A stretch of 64,000 bases of DNA from Sphingomonas sp. GTDB lineage: Bacteria > Pseudomonadota > Alphaproteobacteria > Sphingomonadales > Sphingomonadaceae. Where the stretch lies: contig NZ_JAHBZI010000001.1 in the NCBI RefSeq assembly GCF_019635515.1, forward strand, positions 1,736,001 through 1,800,000, written 5' to 3'. The position numbers and the translations under genes were made by a program. The notes beneath the pieces were generated by a model that saw nothing but the letters and a program-made list of their open reading frames with translations, had not been told where the DNA came from and ran no database searches. Numbering within the stretch: the first letter of the stretch is position 1; each line of letters begins with the position of its first letter. Positions 57,267 to 64,000 of the stretch are shown one piece after another.

Positions 57267-59291
57267 ATGACCTCGCCGATCACCACCAGCCGCCAGGGCG
57301 ATGTCCTGATCCTCACCTCGGACAATCCGCCGGTGAACGCGCTTGGCGCCGCAGTCCGCCAGGGACTCGCCGCCGGGATCGAAGAGGCCAGAAACGACGC
57401 CAGCATCAAGGCGGTGGTCATCACCTGCGCCGGCAAGACCTTCTTCGCGGGCGCCGACATCACCGAATTCGGCAAGCCGATGCAGGAGCCGTCGCTGCCG
57501 GTGCTGGTCGATCAGATCGAAGCGCTCGACAAGCCTGTGATCGCCGCCGTCCACGGCACCGCGCTCGGCGGCGGCTGCGAAGTCGCTTTGGCCTCGCACT
57601 ACCGGATCGCGGTGCCCTCGGCCAAGTTCGGCCTGCCCGAAGTCAAGCTCGGCATCCTCCCCGGTGCCGGCGGCACCCAGCGCATGCCGCGCGTCGCCGG
57701 CGTCGAGTTCGCGCTCGAATTGGCAGCCAAGGGTGATCCCGTCTCCGCCAAGCAGGCGCAGGATGCCGGACTGGTCGATCGGCTCGCAGGCGAGGACAGC
57801 CTGCTCGCCGATGCGGTGGCGTTCGCCAACGAAGTGGTCGGCAAGCCGGTCCCGCGTTCGAGCGAGAAGCCGGTCACGGTCGATCCCGCCGTGTTCGACG
57901 TCTTCCGCAAGACCAACGCCAAGCGCTTCCGCGGCTATGAAGCCCCTGAGACGATCATCGCCCTGATCGAGCAGACCGCCGGCAAGCCCTATGCCGAGGG
58001 CGTCCAGGCCGAGCGGATGGGCTTCATGAAGCTGATCATGGGCACGCAATCCGCGGCGCTCCGCCACATCTTCTTCGCCGAGCGCAAGGCGTCGAAAATC
58101 GACGGCGTCGCCGAAGACATCAAGCTGCGCGACATCAAGCGCGTCGGCGTGATCGGCGCCGGCACGATGGGCGGCGGCATCTCGATGAACTTCCTGAGCG
58201 CCGGCATCCCCGTCACCATCGTCGAGATGCAGCAGGAAGCGCTCGATCGCGGCACCGGTACGATCCGCAAGAATTACGAGGCAACCGCCGCCAAGGGCCG
58301 GATGAAGCCCGAACAGGTCGAACAGGCAATGGGGCTGCTTAACCCGACCCTCGATTTCGACGCACTCGCTGATTGCGACCTGATCATCGAGGCCGTGTAC
58401 GAGGAGATGTCGGTCAAGAAGGACATCTTCGGCAAGCTCGACAAGATCGCCAAACAGGGCGCCATCCTCGCCTCCAACACCTCCTATCTCGACATCAACG
58501 AGATCGCGGCGTCGACCAGCCGCCCGCAGGATGTGCTCGGCCTGCACTTCTTCTCGCCCGCCAATGTGATGAAGCTGCTGGAGGTGGTACGTGGCGACAA
58601 GACCGCCGATGACGTGCTCGCCACCGCCATGGCGATCGCCAAGAAGATCAAGAAAGTCGCTGTCGTCGCAGGCGTCTGCTACGGGTTCATCGGCAATCGC
58701 ATGCTGATCCCGCGCCAGATGGAAGCGATGAAGATGCTGCACGAGGGCGCCACCCCCGAGCAGGTCGACAAGGTCCATGTCGCGTTCGGCATGCCGATGG
58801 GTCCGTTCCAGATGAGCGATCTCGCCGGCGTCGATATCGGCTGGCACCGTGATCCGACGCGCATCGAGAATATCCGCGACGCGCTCGCCGCCGAGGGCCG
58901 CTGGGGCCAGAAGAAGAGCGCGGGCTTCTACGATTATGACGATAAGCGGCAGCCGTCGAACAGCCCGCGCGTCGCCGAGATCATCGAGGAGTTCCGCAAG
59001 AAGACCGGTACGCCGCAGCATGAGATCACCGACGAGGAGATCGTCGAGCGCACGCTCTACACGATGGTCAACGAAGGCGCGCTGATCCTGGCGGAAGGCA
59101 AGGCCCAGCGGGCGTCCGACATCGATGTGGTGTGGATCTACGGCTATGGCTGGCCGGTCTATCGCGGTGGCCCGATGTTCTGGGCGGACACGGTCGGGCT
59201 GAAGAAGATCGTCGAGGGGCTGGAGAAGCACGGCTTCAAAGTCGCGCCGTTGCTCCGCGAAAAGGCCGAAAAGGGCGAGCGGTTCAATTAA
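57267..59291 (+). CDS. 3-hydroxyacyl-CoA dehydrogenase / enoyl-CoA hydratase fusion (FadB-like)
   Basis: A 674-residue bifunctional beta-oxidation enzyme. The N-terminal crotonase domain (1-190) has [11 protein letters not shown] and [20 protein letters not shown]. The NAD-binding dehydrogenase domain starts near 292 with [20 protein letters not shown] and continues with [13 protein letters not shown] and [22 protein letters not shown] 57267 has GGAG six bases upstream and matches the family start; ATG 57255 (with AGGAG from the repeat) is an alternative adding four residues. Confidence 0.94.
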   Translation: MTSPITTSRQGDVLILTSDNPPVNALGAAVRQGLAAGIEEARNDASIKAVVITCAGKTFFAGADITEFGKPMQEPSLPVLVDQIEALDKPVIAAVHGTALGGGCEVALASHYRIAVPSAKFGLPEVKLGILPGAGGTQRMPRVAGVEFALELAAKGDPVSAKQAQDAGLVDRLAGEDSLLADAVAFANEVVGKPVPRSSEKPVTVDPAVFDVFRKTNAKRFRGYEAPETIIALIEQTAGKPYAEGVQAERMGFMKLIMGTQSAALRHIFFAERKASKIDGVAEDIKLRDIKRVGVIGAGTMGGGISMNFLSAGIPVTIVEMQQEALDRGTGTIRKNYEATAAKGRMKPEQVEQAMGLLNPTLDFDALADCDLIIEAVYEEMSVKKDIFGKLDKIAKQGAILASNTSYLDINEIAASTSRPQDVLGLHFFSPANVMKLLEVVRGDKTADDVLATAMAIAKKIKKVAVVAGVCYGFIGNRMLIPRQMEAMKMLHEGATPEQVDKVHVAFGMPMGPFQMSDLAGVDIGWHRDPTRIENIRDALAAEGRWGQKKSAGFYDYDDKRQPSNSPRVAEIIEEFRKKTGTPQHEITDEEIVERTLYTMVNEGALILAEGKAQRASDIDVVWIYGYGWPVYRGGPMFWADTVGLKKIVEGLEKHGFKVAPLLREKAEKGERFN

Positions 59292-59317
59292 CGACGTAAC
59301 CTCCCCTCGCCCCGGCC

Positions 59318-59423
59318 GTCATCCCGGACTTGTTCCGGGATCCACCAGGCGGCTGGGCGCGGGTCAGGAGGCGTGAGGACCGCGCGTGCGGCACGGTGGA
59401 CCCCGGAACAAGTCCGGGGTGAC
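59318..59423. repeat. Long hairpin repeat, family A
   Basis: Left arm 59318-59345 and right arm 59396-59423, complementary except for a few positions, with the ACTTGTTCC core. It fills the gap between the FadB-like gene and the first acyl-CoA dehydrogenase. Confidence 0.86.
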
Positions 59424-59436
59424 GGAGAGTGAAACG

Positions 59437-60594
59437 ATGACCGACGATCTGGAAACCTTCCGCGCCGAAACCCGCGCATGGCTCGAAGCCAATTGCCCCG
59501 CAGAGATGCGCAAGCCCATGCGCGGCGAGAAGGACGCCACCTGGGGCGGCCGCAACCCGACCTATGCGCACCCCGACCAGAAACTCTGGATGGACCGGAT
59601 GGGCGCGCGCGGCTGGACCGTGCCCGACTGGCCGAAGGAATATGGCGGCGGCGGGCTCAGCCCGGCCGAGACCAAGATCCTCCGTGAGGAGCTCAAGCGC
59701 ATCAACGCCCGCAATCCGCTCAACAGCTTCGGCATTTCGATGCTCGGTCCGGCCTTGCTCAAATACGGCACCGAGGAACAGAAACTCGAGCATTTGCCCA
59801 AGATCGCGCGCGGCGAAATCCGCTGGTGCCAGGGCTATTCGGAGCCGAACGCCGGCTCAGATCTCGCCGGTCTCGCCACCTCTGCGGACGACGCGGGCGA
59901 TCACTATATCGTCAACGGCCAGAAGGTCTGGACCAGCTATGCCGATCAGGCCGACTGGATCTTCTGTCTCGTCCGCACCGACAAGACCAGCAAGCAGGGC
60001 GGGATCAGCTTCGTGCTGTTCGACATGGCCAGCGAGGGCGTTTCGACCAAGCCAATCCTGCTGATCTCGGGCTACAGCCCGTTCTGCGAGACGTTCTTCG
60101 ACAATGTGAAAGTGCCCAAGGCCAATCGCGTTCATGACGAGAACAAGGGCTGGGACGTCGCCAAATATCTGCTCGGCCATGAACGCGAGATGATCTCCGG
60201 CATGGGCCTCGGCGCGGCAGGCGGCGATCCGCTGATCGAAGCCGCACGCAAGGGTGTGGACCCGATCCTGCGCGCGCAGATCGCTCTGTTCGATGTACGA
60301 TCAAGGGCGTTCTCCGCAATGTCCGAGCGCTTTATCGACGAGCTCAAGGCTGGAAGAGCCCACCCTGCCCAGCCTTCCATGATGAAATATTACGGCACCG
60401 AGCTGAACAAGACCCGCCACGAGCTGATGATGGCGGCGGGCGGCAGCGACGCGCTGGAATGGGAAAGCGATGCTTCGTCTCACGGCGCCGCGCCCCGCGC
60501 ATGGCTGCGGACCAAGGCCAATTCGATCGAGGGCGGGACGAGCGAGATCCAGCTCAACATCATCGCGAAAAGAATCCTGGATTTGCCTTCCTAG
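59437..60594 (+). CDS. Acyl-CoA dehydrogenase (larger member of pair)
   Basis: A 385-residue FAD enzyme of beta-oxidation. It has GWTVPDWPKEYGGGGLSPAE, GYSEPNAGSDLAGLATSADD, the flavin loop VNGQKVWTSYADQADWIFCL and the C-terminal KANSIEGGTSEIQLNIIAKR. GGAG nine bases before ATG 59437 lies in the last bases next to the repeat. It is paired with the second dehydrogenase downstream, as in many heterodimeric ACAD clusters. Confidence 0.93.
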   Translation: MTDDLETFRAETRAWLEANCPAEMRKPMRGEKDATWGGRNPTYAHPDQKLWMDRMGARGWTVPDWPKEYGGGGLSPAETKILREELKRINARNPLNSFGISMLGPALLKYGTEEQKLEHLPKIARGEIRWCQGYSEPNAGSDLAGLATSADDAGDHYIVNGQKVWTSYADQADWIFCLVRTDKTSKQGGISFVLFDMASEGVSTKPILLISGYSPFCETFFDNVKVPKANRVHDENKGWDVAKYLLGHEREMISGMGLGAAGGDPLIEAARKGVDPILRAQIALFDVRSRAFSAMSERFIDELKAGRAHPAQPSMMKYYGTELNKTRHELMMAAGGSDALEWESDASSHGAAPRAWLRTKANSIEGGTSEIQLNIIAKRILDLPS

Positions 60595-60596
60595 TT

Positions 60597-60667
60597 CTCC
60601 TGCGGAAGCAGGAGCCCAGGGTTACGGGCGGGACGCATGGGGCACTGGGCTCCTGCTTCCGCAGGAG
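60597..60667. repeat. Hairpin repeat, family C, perfect arms
   Basis: Perfect 23-base arms 60597-60619 and 60645-60667 with core CTCCTGCGGAAGCAGGAG. It sits between the two acyl-CoA dehydrogenase genes, only three bases after the first stop. Confidence 0.86.
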
Positions 60668-60681
60668 CACAAGGACTAGAA

Positions 60682-61788
60682 ATGCCCCTCTACCTCACCG
60701 ACGAACAGGCGATGCTCCGCGACACCGCGCGCGATTTCGTCGCCGAGCATGCGCCCGTCAGCCATATGCGCGCGCTCCGCGACGCCAATGATGCGACCGG
60801 GTTCAGCCGCGATCTGTGGAAGCAGTTCGCCGAAATGGGCCTGACCGGCATCCTCATCCCCGAAGCCGATAACGGACTGGGCCTCGGCCATGTCGAAGCC
60901 GGCGTCGTGCTGGAGGAGATCGGCCGCAACCTCTCGCCCTCCCCCTTTCTCAGCACCGCCGTCGCCGCGGTCGAGGCGCTCAAGGGCACCGCCCACGCCG
61001 CACGCTGGTTCCCCGGCATCCTCGCCGGCGAGACCGTCGCCGCGCTGGCGATCGACGAGCATGCCAAGCATGACGGACGCGTCGAGATGCGGGCCGAGCG
61101 ATCGGGCAACGGCTTCAAACTGAACGGCGCCAAGCGCTTCGTCGCGCACGGCCATGTCGCTAACCTCCTCATCGTCGCGGCCAGGACCGGCGAGGGCACT
61201 ACGCTGTTCGCCGTGCCGAACGGCGCCAAAGGCTTCAGCGCCGCGCCAGAGCGCCTTGCGGACGCCAGCCTTGCCGCGCACCTTCGGTTCGACGGCGTCG
61301 AAGTCGATGCCGATGCGGTGATCGGCGACGTCGATGCCGGCGACGCTCCCCTCTCCCGCCTGCTCGCGGCGGGCCGCACCGGGGCTTCCGCCGAACTGCT
61401 CGGGGTCGGCGGCGGCGCGGCGGACATGACGGTCAATTACCTCAAGGAGCGCAAGCAGTTCGGCGTGCTGATCGGCAGCTTCCAGGCGCTCCAGCACCGC
61501 GCCGCGCATCTCTACAGCGAGATGGAAGTCGCCCGCGCCGCGGTGCTCAAGGCCGCGCAATTGCTCGATAGCGGCCAGGATGCCGGCGAGGCCGTGTCGG
61601 TGGCCAAGGCGATGACCGGCCTCGCCACCACGCTGGCGGTGCAGGAAGGCGTGCAGATGCACGGCGGAATCGGCATGACCGATGAATATGATATCGGCTT
61701 CTACATGAAGCGCGCCCGCGTCCTTGCCGAGATGTTCGGCGACTCGAATTTTCACGCCAATGCGCTGGCCGAAGCGGCGGGGTATTGA
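60682..61788 (+). CDS. Acyl-CoA dehydrogenase (smaller member of pair)
   Basis: A 368-residue acyl-CoA dehydrogenase of the divergent partner type: MPLYLTDEQAMLRDTARDFV, GLTGILIPEADNGLGLGHVE, FKLNGAKRFVAHGHVANLLI, QFGVLIGSFQALQHRAAHLY, GIGMTDEYDIGFYMKRARVL. AAGGA lies six bases before ATG 60682. It couples to the thioesterase gene (TGATG). Confidence 0.92.
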   Translation: MPLYLTDEQAMLRDTARDFVAEHAPVSHMRALRDANDATGFSRDLWKQFAEMGLTGILIPEADNGLGLGHVEAGVVLEEIGRNLSPSPFLSTAVAAVEALKGTAHAARWFPGILAGETVAALAIDEHAKHDGRVEMRAERSGNGFKLNGAKRFVAHGHVANLLIVAARTGEGTTLFAVPNGAKGFSAAPERLADASLAAHLRFDGVEVDADAVIGDVDAGDAPLSRLLAAGRTGASAELLGVGGGAADMTVNYLKERKQFGVLIGSFQALQHRAAHLYSEMEVARAAVLKAAQLLDSGQDAGEAVSVAKAMTGLATTLAVQEGVQMHGGIGMTDEYDIGFYMKRARVLAEMFGDSNFHANALAEAAGY

Positions 61789-62669
61789 TGGCCGACGAAA
61801 AGAGCCCCGAAGAGCTTACCGCCGCGCTGACGACCTTGCTCGATGTCGAGGAGATCGACACCAATCTCTATCGCGGCCCGCGCCAGCCCGGCGGGGTCGG
61901 CCGCGTGTTCGGGGGGCAGGTGGTGGCGCAGGCGCTCCAGGCGGCGCAGCGCTCGATCGGCGAGGCCAAGGCGGCACACTCCCTCCACGCCTATTTCATG
62001 CGCCCGGGCGATGAGAATTATCCGATCATCTACCGGGTGGTGCGCGATTTCGAAGGGCGCAGCTTCGCCAACGCCCGCGTCATCGCCATGCAGAAGGGCC
62101 AGCCGATCCTCAATATGACGGCAAGCTTCCAGTTGCCGGCCGAAGGCCTGCACCATCAGGCGCGGATGCCAGACGTGCCGCCGCCCGAAGCGCTGCGTTC
62201 GGAGCGCGAGCTGCGCAACGAGATCCAGGATCAGGTGCCCGAGAAGTTCCGCCGCTTCTTCCTGCGCGCGCGCCCGATCGAAATTCGCCCTGTCGCGCCG
62301 CGCAACTGGTTCAGGCCGGAGAAGATCGAGCCGGCGGTCCAGCATAGCTGGTTCCGCGTCGTCGGCTCTCTGCCGGACGATCCAGCGCTGCACCGCGCAA
62401 TGCTGACCTACGCCAGCGACATGGCGCTGCTCGGCACCTGCATGCTGCCGCACGGTGTCTCTTGGATGACCGGCAAGATCCAGACCGCCAGCCTCGATCA
62501 CGCCCTATGGCTGCACGAGCCGTTCCGCTTCGACGAATGGCTGCTCTATTCGACCGACAGCCCATGGAGTGGCCATTCGCGCGGCTTCAATCGCGGGCGG
62601 ATCTATTCCCAGGATGGACGGCTGGTCGCCAGCGTAGCCCAGGAGGGGCTGATCCGGGTTCGGGACTAA
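61788..62669 (+). CDS. tesB: Acyl-CoA thioesterase II
   Basis: A 293-residue double-hotdog enzyme: LYRGPRQPGGVGRVFGGQVV, AAHSLHAYFMRPGDENYPII, NMTASFQLPAEGLHHQARMP, LTYASDMALLGTCMLPHGVS, ASLDHALWLHEPFRFDEWLL. Cleaves acyl-CoA to free acid. Starts on the previous stop and ends with a four-base convergent overlap with the next gene. Confidence 0.94.
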   Translation: MADEKSPEELTAALTTLLDVEEIDTNLYRGPRQPGGVGRVFGGQVVAQALQAAQRSIGEAKAAHSLHAYFMRPGDENYPIIYRVVRDFEGRSFANARVIAMQKGQPILNMTASFQLPAEGLHHQARMPDVPPPEALRSERELRNEIQDQVPEKFRRFFLRARPIEIRPVAPRNWFRPEKIEPAVQHSWFRVVGSLPDDPALHRAMLTYASDMALLGTCMLPHGVSWMTGKIQTASLDHALWLHEPFRFDEWLLYSTDSPWSGHSRGFNRGRIYSQDGRLVASVAQEGLIRVRD

Positions 62670-63367
62670 TTGCCCTTCGGCCGCACCACATAGGCCGACG
62701 GCAGATAAAGGAATACCTCGGTCAGGCTTGCCCGAGCCCACTCAACCGGACGGTCCAGCCCCTTCACTTCCACCCCATACCCGGCGCCGAACTTGGCAGC
62801 GGTGGCGGTGGCGTCGGCAGCGATCAAATCCACGATCTGCGGCCGATACTGATCTGGATTGACGACTGACAGCGTGAGATCGCCCTGTGCCTTTATTTCG
62901 GCGCGGCCAACGGTTGCCACCGACTGGATGAAGCGCGTGATCCGTTCCAGCGCAGCCTTGGCGTCCATGCCCGGCGCCAGCCGCGTCTTGACCAGGAACG
63001 TCGTCCGGTCGGTATCGGGCCGCCCGTCGCTCGACAGCGGCAGATTGCGATAATTGGCCAGTGTCAGGGGCTCGACAATATATTCGCCCGTCGCCAGCTC
63101 GACACCGAACTTGCCACCCGCCTCGATCGCGCCGCGGATCATCGCATAGATTTCGTCGCGGCGCTTCTGGGTCTCGCGCGTGTCGCCTACGACGCGCACC
63201 TCCTGCACCGCGAAGTCGGCGGTGCGGCGCATCGTGATGATCGGCATTGCCGCGTCGAAATCATCGGCTTCGCGCCGCGACCCCGTGACGACGATCTCCT
63301 GCGAAAAGGCCGGAGCAGCGCTGGCAAACATGCCAAGCGCCAACATCATCTTGAGCAATGCGCGCAT
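62666..63367 (-). CDS. Secreted hypothetical protein with IVVTGSR segment
   Basis: A 233-residue protein with a signal peptide (KMMLALGMFASAAPAFSQ) followed directly by EIVVTGSRREADDFD, then a soluble mature part containing AVQEVRVVGDTRETQKRRDE and QYRPQIVDLIAADATATAAK. The mature part vaguely resembles SIMPL-type periplasmic proteins, but this is weak. The IVVTG segment matches the two paralogues at 11.4-13.2 kb. Confidence 0.75.
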   Translation of the reverse strand: MRALLKMMLALGMFASAAPAFSQEIVVTGSRREADDFDAAMPIITMRRTADFAVQEVRVVGDTRETQKRRDEIYAMIRGAIEAGGKFGVELATGEYIVEPLTLANYRNLPLSSDGRPDTDRTTFLVKTRLAPGMDAKAALERITRFIQSVATVGRAEIKAQGDLTLSVVNPDQYRPQIVDLIAADATATAAKFGAGYGVEVKGLDRPVEWARASLTEVFLYLPSAYVVRPKGN

Positions 63368-63384
63368 GCAACCTCTCGCAAAAA

Positions 63385-64000
63385 TCAGAAAGACGTCTTT
63401 CCAAACAGCTGACGGGTCACAGGATGGCTGGTCGAAAGCCCGCCGTCCACTACCCAGGACTGGCCATTGACGTAGCTCGATTCGTCCGAAGCGAGGAACA
63501 GCGCCACGCGGGCGATCTCCTCCGGCACACCGGCCCGGCGCAACGGGTTGAGCTGGCCGAGCTTGTCCTCCTTGCCGGCATCGCGCGCGTAATCGAATGC
63601 GCGCTGGGTCATGCCGGTTTCGATCAGGCCGGGGCAGATCGCGTTCACCCGCACCCCGGAGGTGGCGAGCTGCTGCGCGGCGGTCTGGACCAGGTTGATC
63701 ACCCCCGCCTTGCTAGCCGAATAAGCCGGCCCGCCCGCACCCGAACGCAGGCCGGCGACGCTGGCGGTGCAAATGATGGCTCCACCGCCACGCTCGACGA
63801 TCTTGGGGCCGGCATGCTTGATCGCCAGCGCCGGGCCGATCAGGTTTACGCGGAGCACTTCGGTCCAGAGCTCGACCGAGCTGTCGAAGATGCCCTCCGC
63901 ACCGCCCGAGATGCCGGCATTGGCGTAGAAGATGTCGAGGCCGCCGAACGTGTCGCAGGCGGTGGCGACCAGCGCTTCGACGTCCGGCTCGGAGCCGGCG
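63385..64000 (-). CDS. SDR family oxidoreductase, C-terminal part (runs off right edge)
   Basis: Short-chain dehydrogenase with [20 protein letters not shown] near the edge, the catalytic Ser in [14 protein letters not shown] (Y-x-x-x-K) and the C-terminal [17 protein letters not shown]. The N-terminal Rossmann glycine motif is outside the window. NAD(P)-dependent; substrate unknown. It follows the secreted-protein gene on the same strand. Confidence 0.92.
   Translation of the reverse strand, partial: AGSEPDVEALVATACDTFGGLDIFYANAGISGGAEGIFDSSVELWTEVLRVNLIGPALAIKHAGPKIVERGGGAIICTASVAGLRSGAGGPAYSASKAGVINLVQTAAQQLATSGVRVNAICPGLIETGMTQRAFDYARDAGKEDKLGQLNPLRRAGVPEEIARVALFLASDESSYVNGQSWVVDGGLSTSHPVTRQLFGKTSF

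Noticed and set aside
57135..59231. 698-codon open frame antisense to the FadB-like gene
   Set aside because: The plus-strand gene is unambiguous; the antisense product is His/Asp/Leu-rich filler without family motifs.

Overview
The window looks like a piece of chromosome from a sphingomonad-type alphaproteobacterium (Sphingomonas or a close relative). The reasons are high GC with strong third-position bias, many GTG starts, the gene order carA / yqeY-dnaG-rpoD, a complete complex I operon followed by birA-coaX-rnj-DUF1467, tkt-gap-pgk near zapA-6S RNA-fthfs, and several secreted proteins carrying the 'IVVTG' segment common in sphingomonads. This assignment is inference; no rRNA gene is present.

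Layout. 1-5.4 kb: start of carA (minus), then yqeY, a DUF559 endonuclease-like gene, dnaG and rpoD (plus), ending in a clear terminator. 5.6-11.3 kb: two unknown genes, then a MoxR ATPase / CoxE (VWA) pair with a ferric-reductase-like membrane protein and a DUF817 membrane protein between them. 11.4-16 kb: two paralogous secreted proteins, a degenerate Hpt-like protein and a large membrane-anchored coiled-coil protein. 16.1-35.6 kb (minus): nuoABCDEFGHIJKLMN with four extra small genes between subunits, then birA, coaX, rnj and a DUF1467 gene. 35.7-48.8 kb (minus): inositol monophosphatase, efp, envelope hydrolase and L,D-transpeptidase, thiE, a monooxygenase-like protein, class I aldolase, a slipin, tRNA-like sequences, pgk, gap and tkt. 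48.9-50.9 kb: zapA, 6S RNA, 5-formyl-THF cyclo-ligase, DUF2842 and tRNA-Asp. 50.9-54 kb: AI-2E family permease, glycerol kinase, DUF2809. 54-64 kb: a fatty-acid/acyl-CoA catabolism block (acyl-CoA synthetase, serine hydrolase, FadB-like enzyme, two acyl-CoA dehydrogenases, thioesterase II), one secreted protein and a truncated SDR.

How it works together. Most genes are housekeeping: replication and transcription start, respiration, central carbon metabolism, cell division and envelope. Translational coupling is pervasive (ATGA, GTGA and TAATG overlaps throughout nuo). At least eight intergenic positions hold long hairpin repeats of three sequence families. A fourth repeat family brackets the DUF559 gene.

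Most unusual points: (1) the DUF559 gene between yqeY and dnaG sits inside a near-perfect 40-bp inverted repeat that is translated at both ends and supplies the apparent dnaG ribosome binding site; (2) an AT-richer segment with a slipin gene, a 21-bp dyad and overlapping, degenerate tRNA-like sequences separates pgk from fba; (3) extra genes, including a secreted protein, lie inside the nuo operon; (4) hairpin repeats form or adjoin the ribosome binding sites of several genes.
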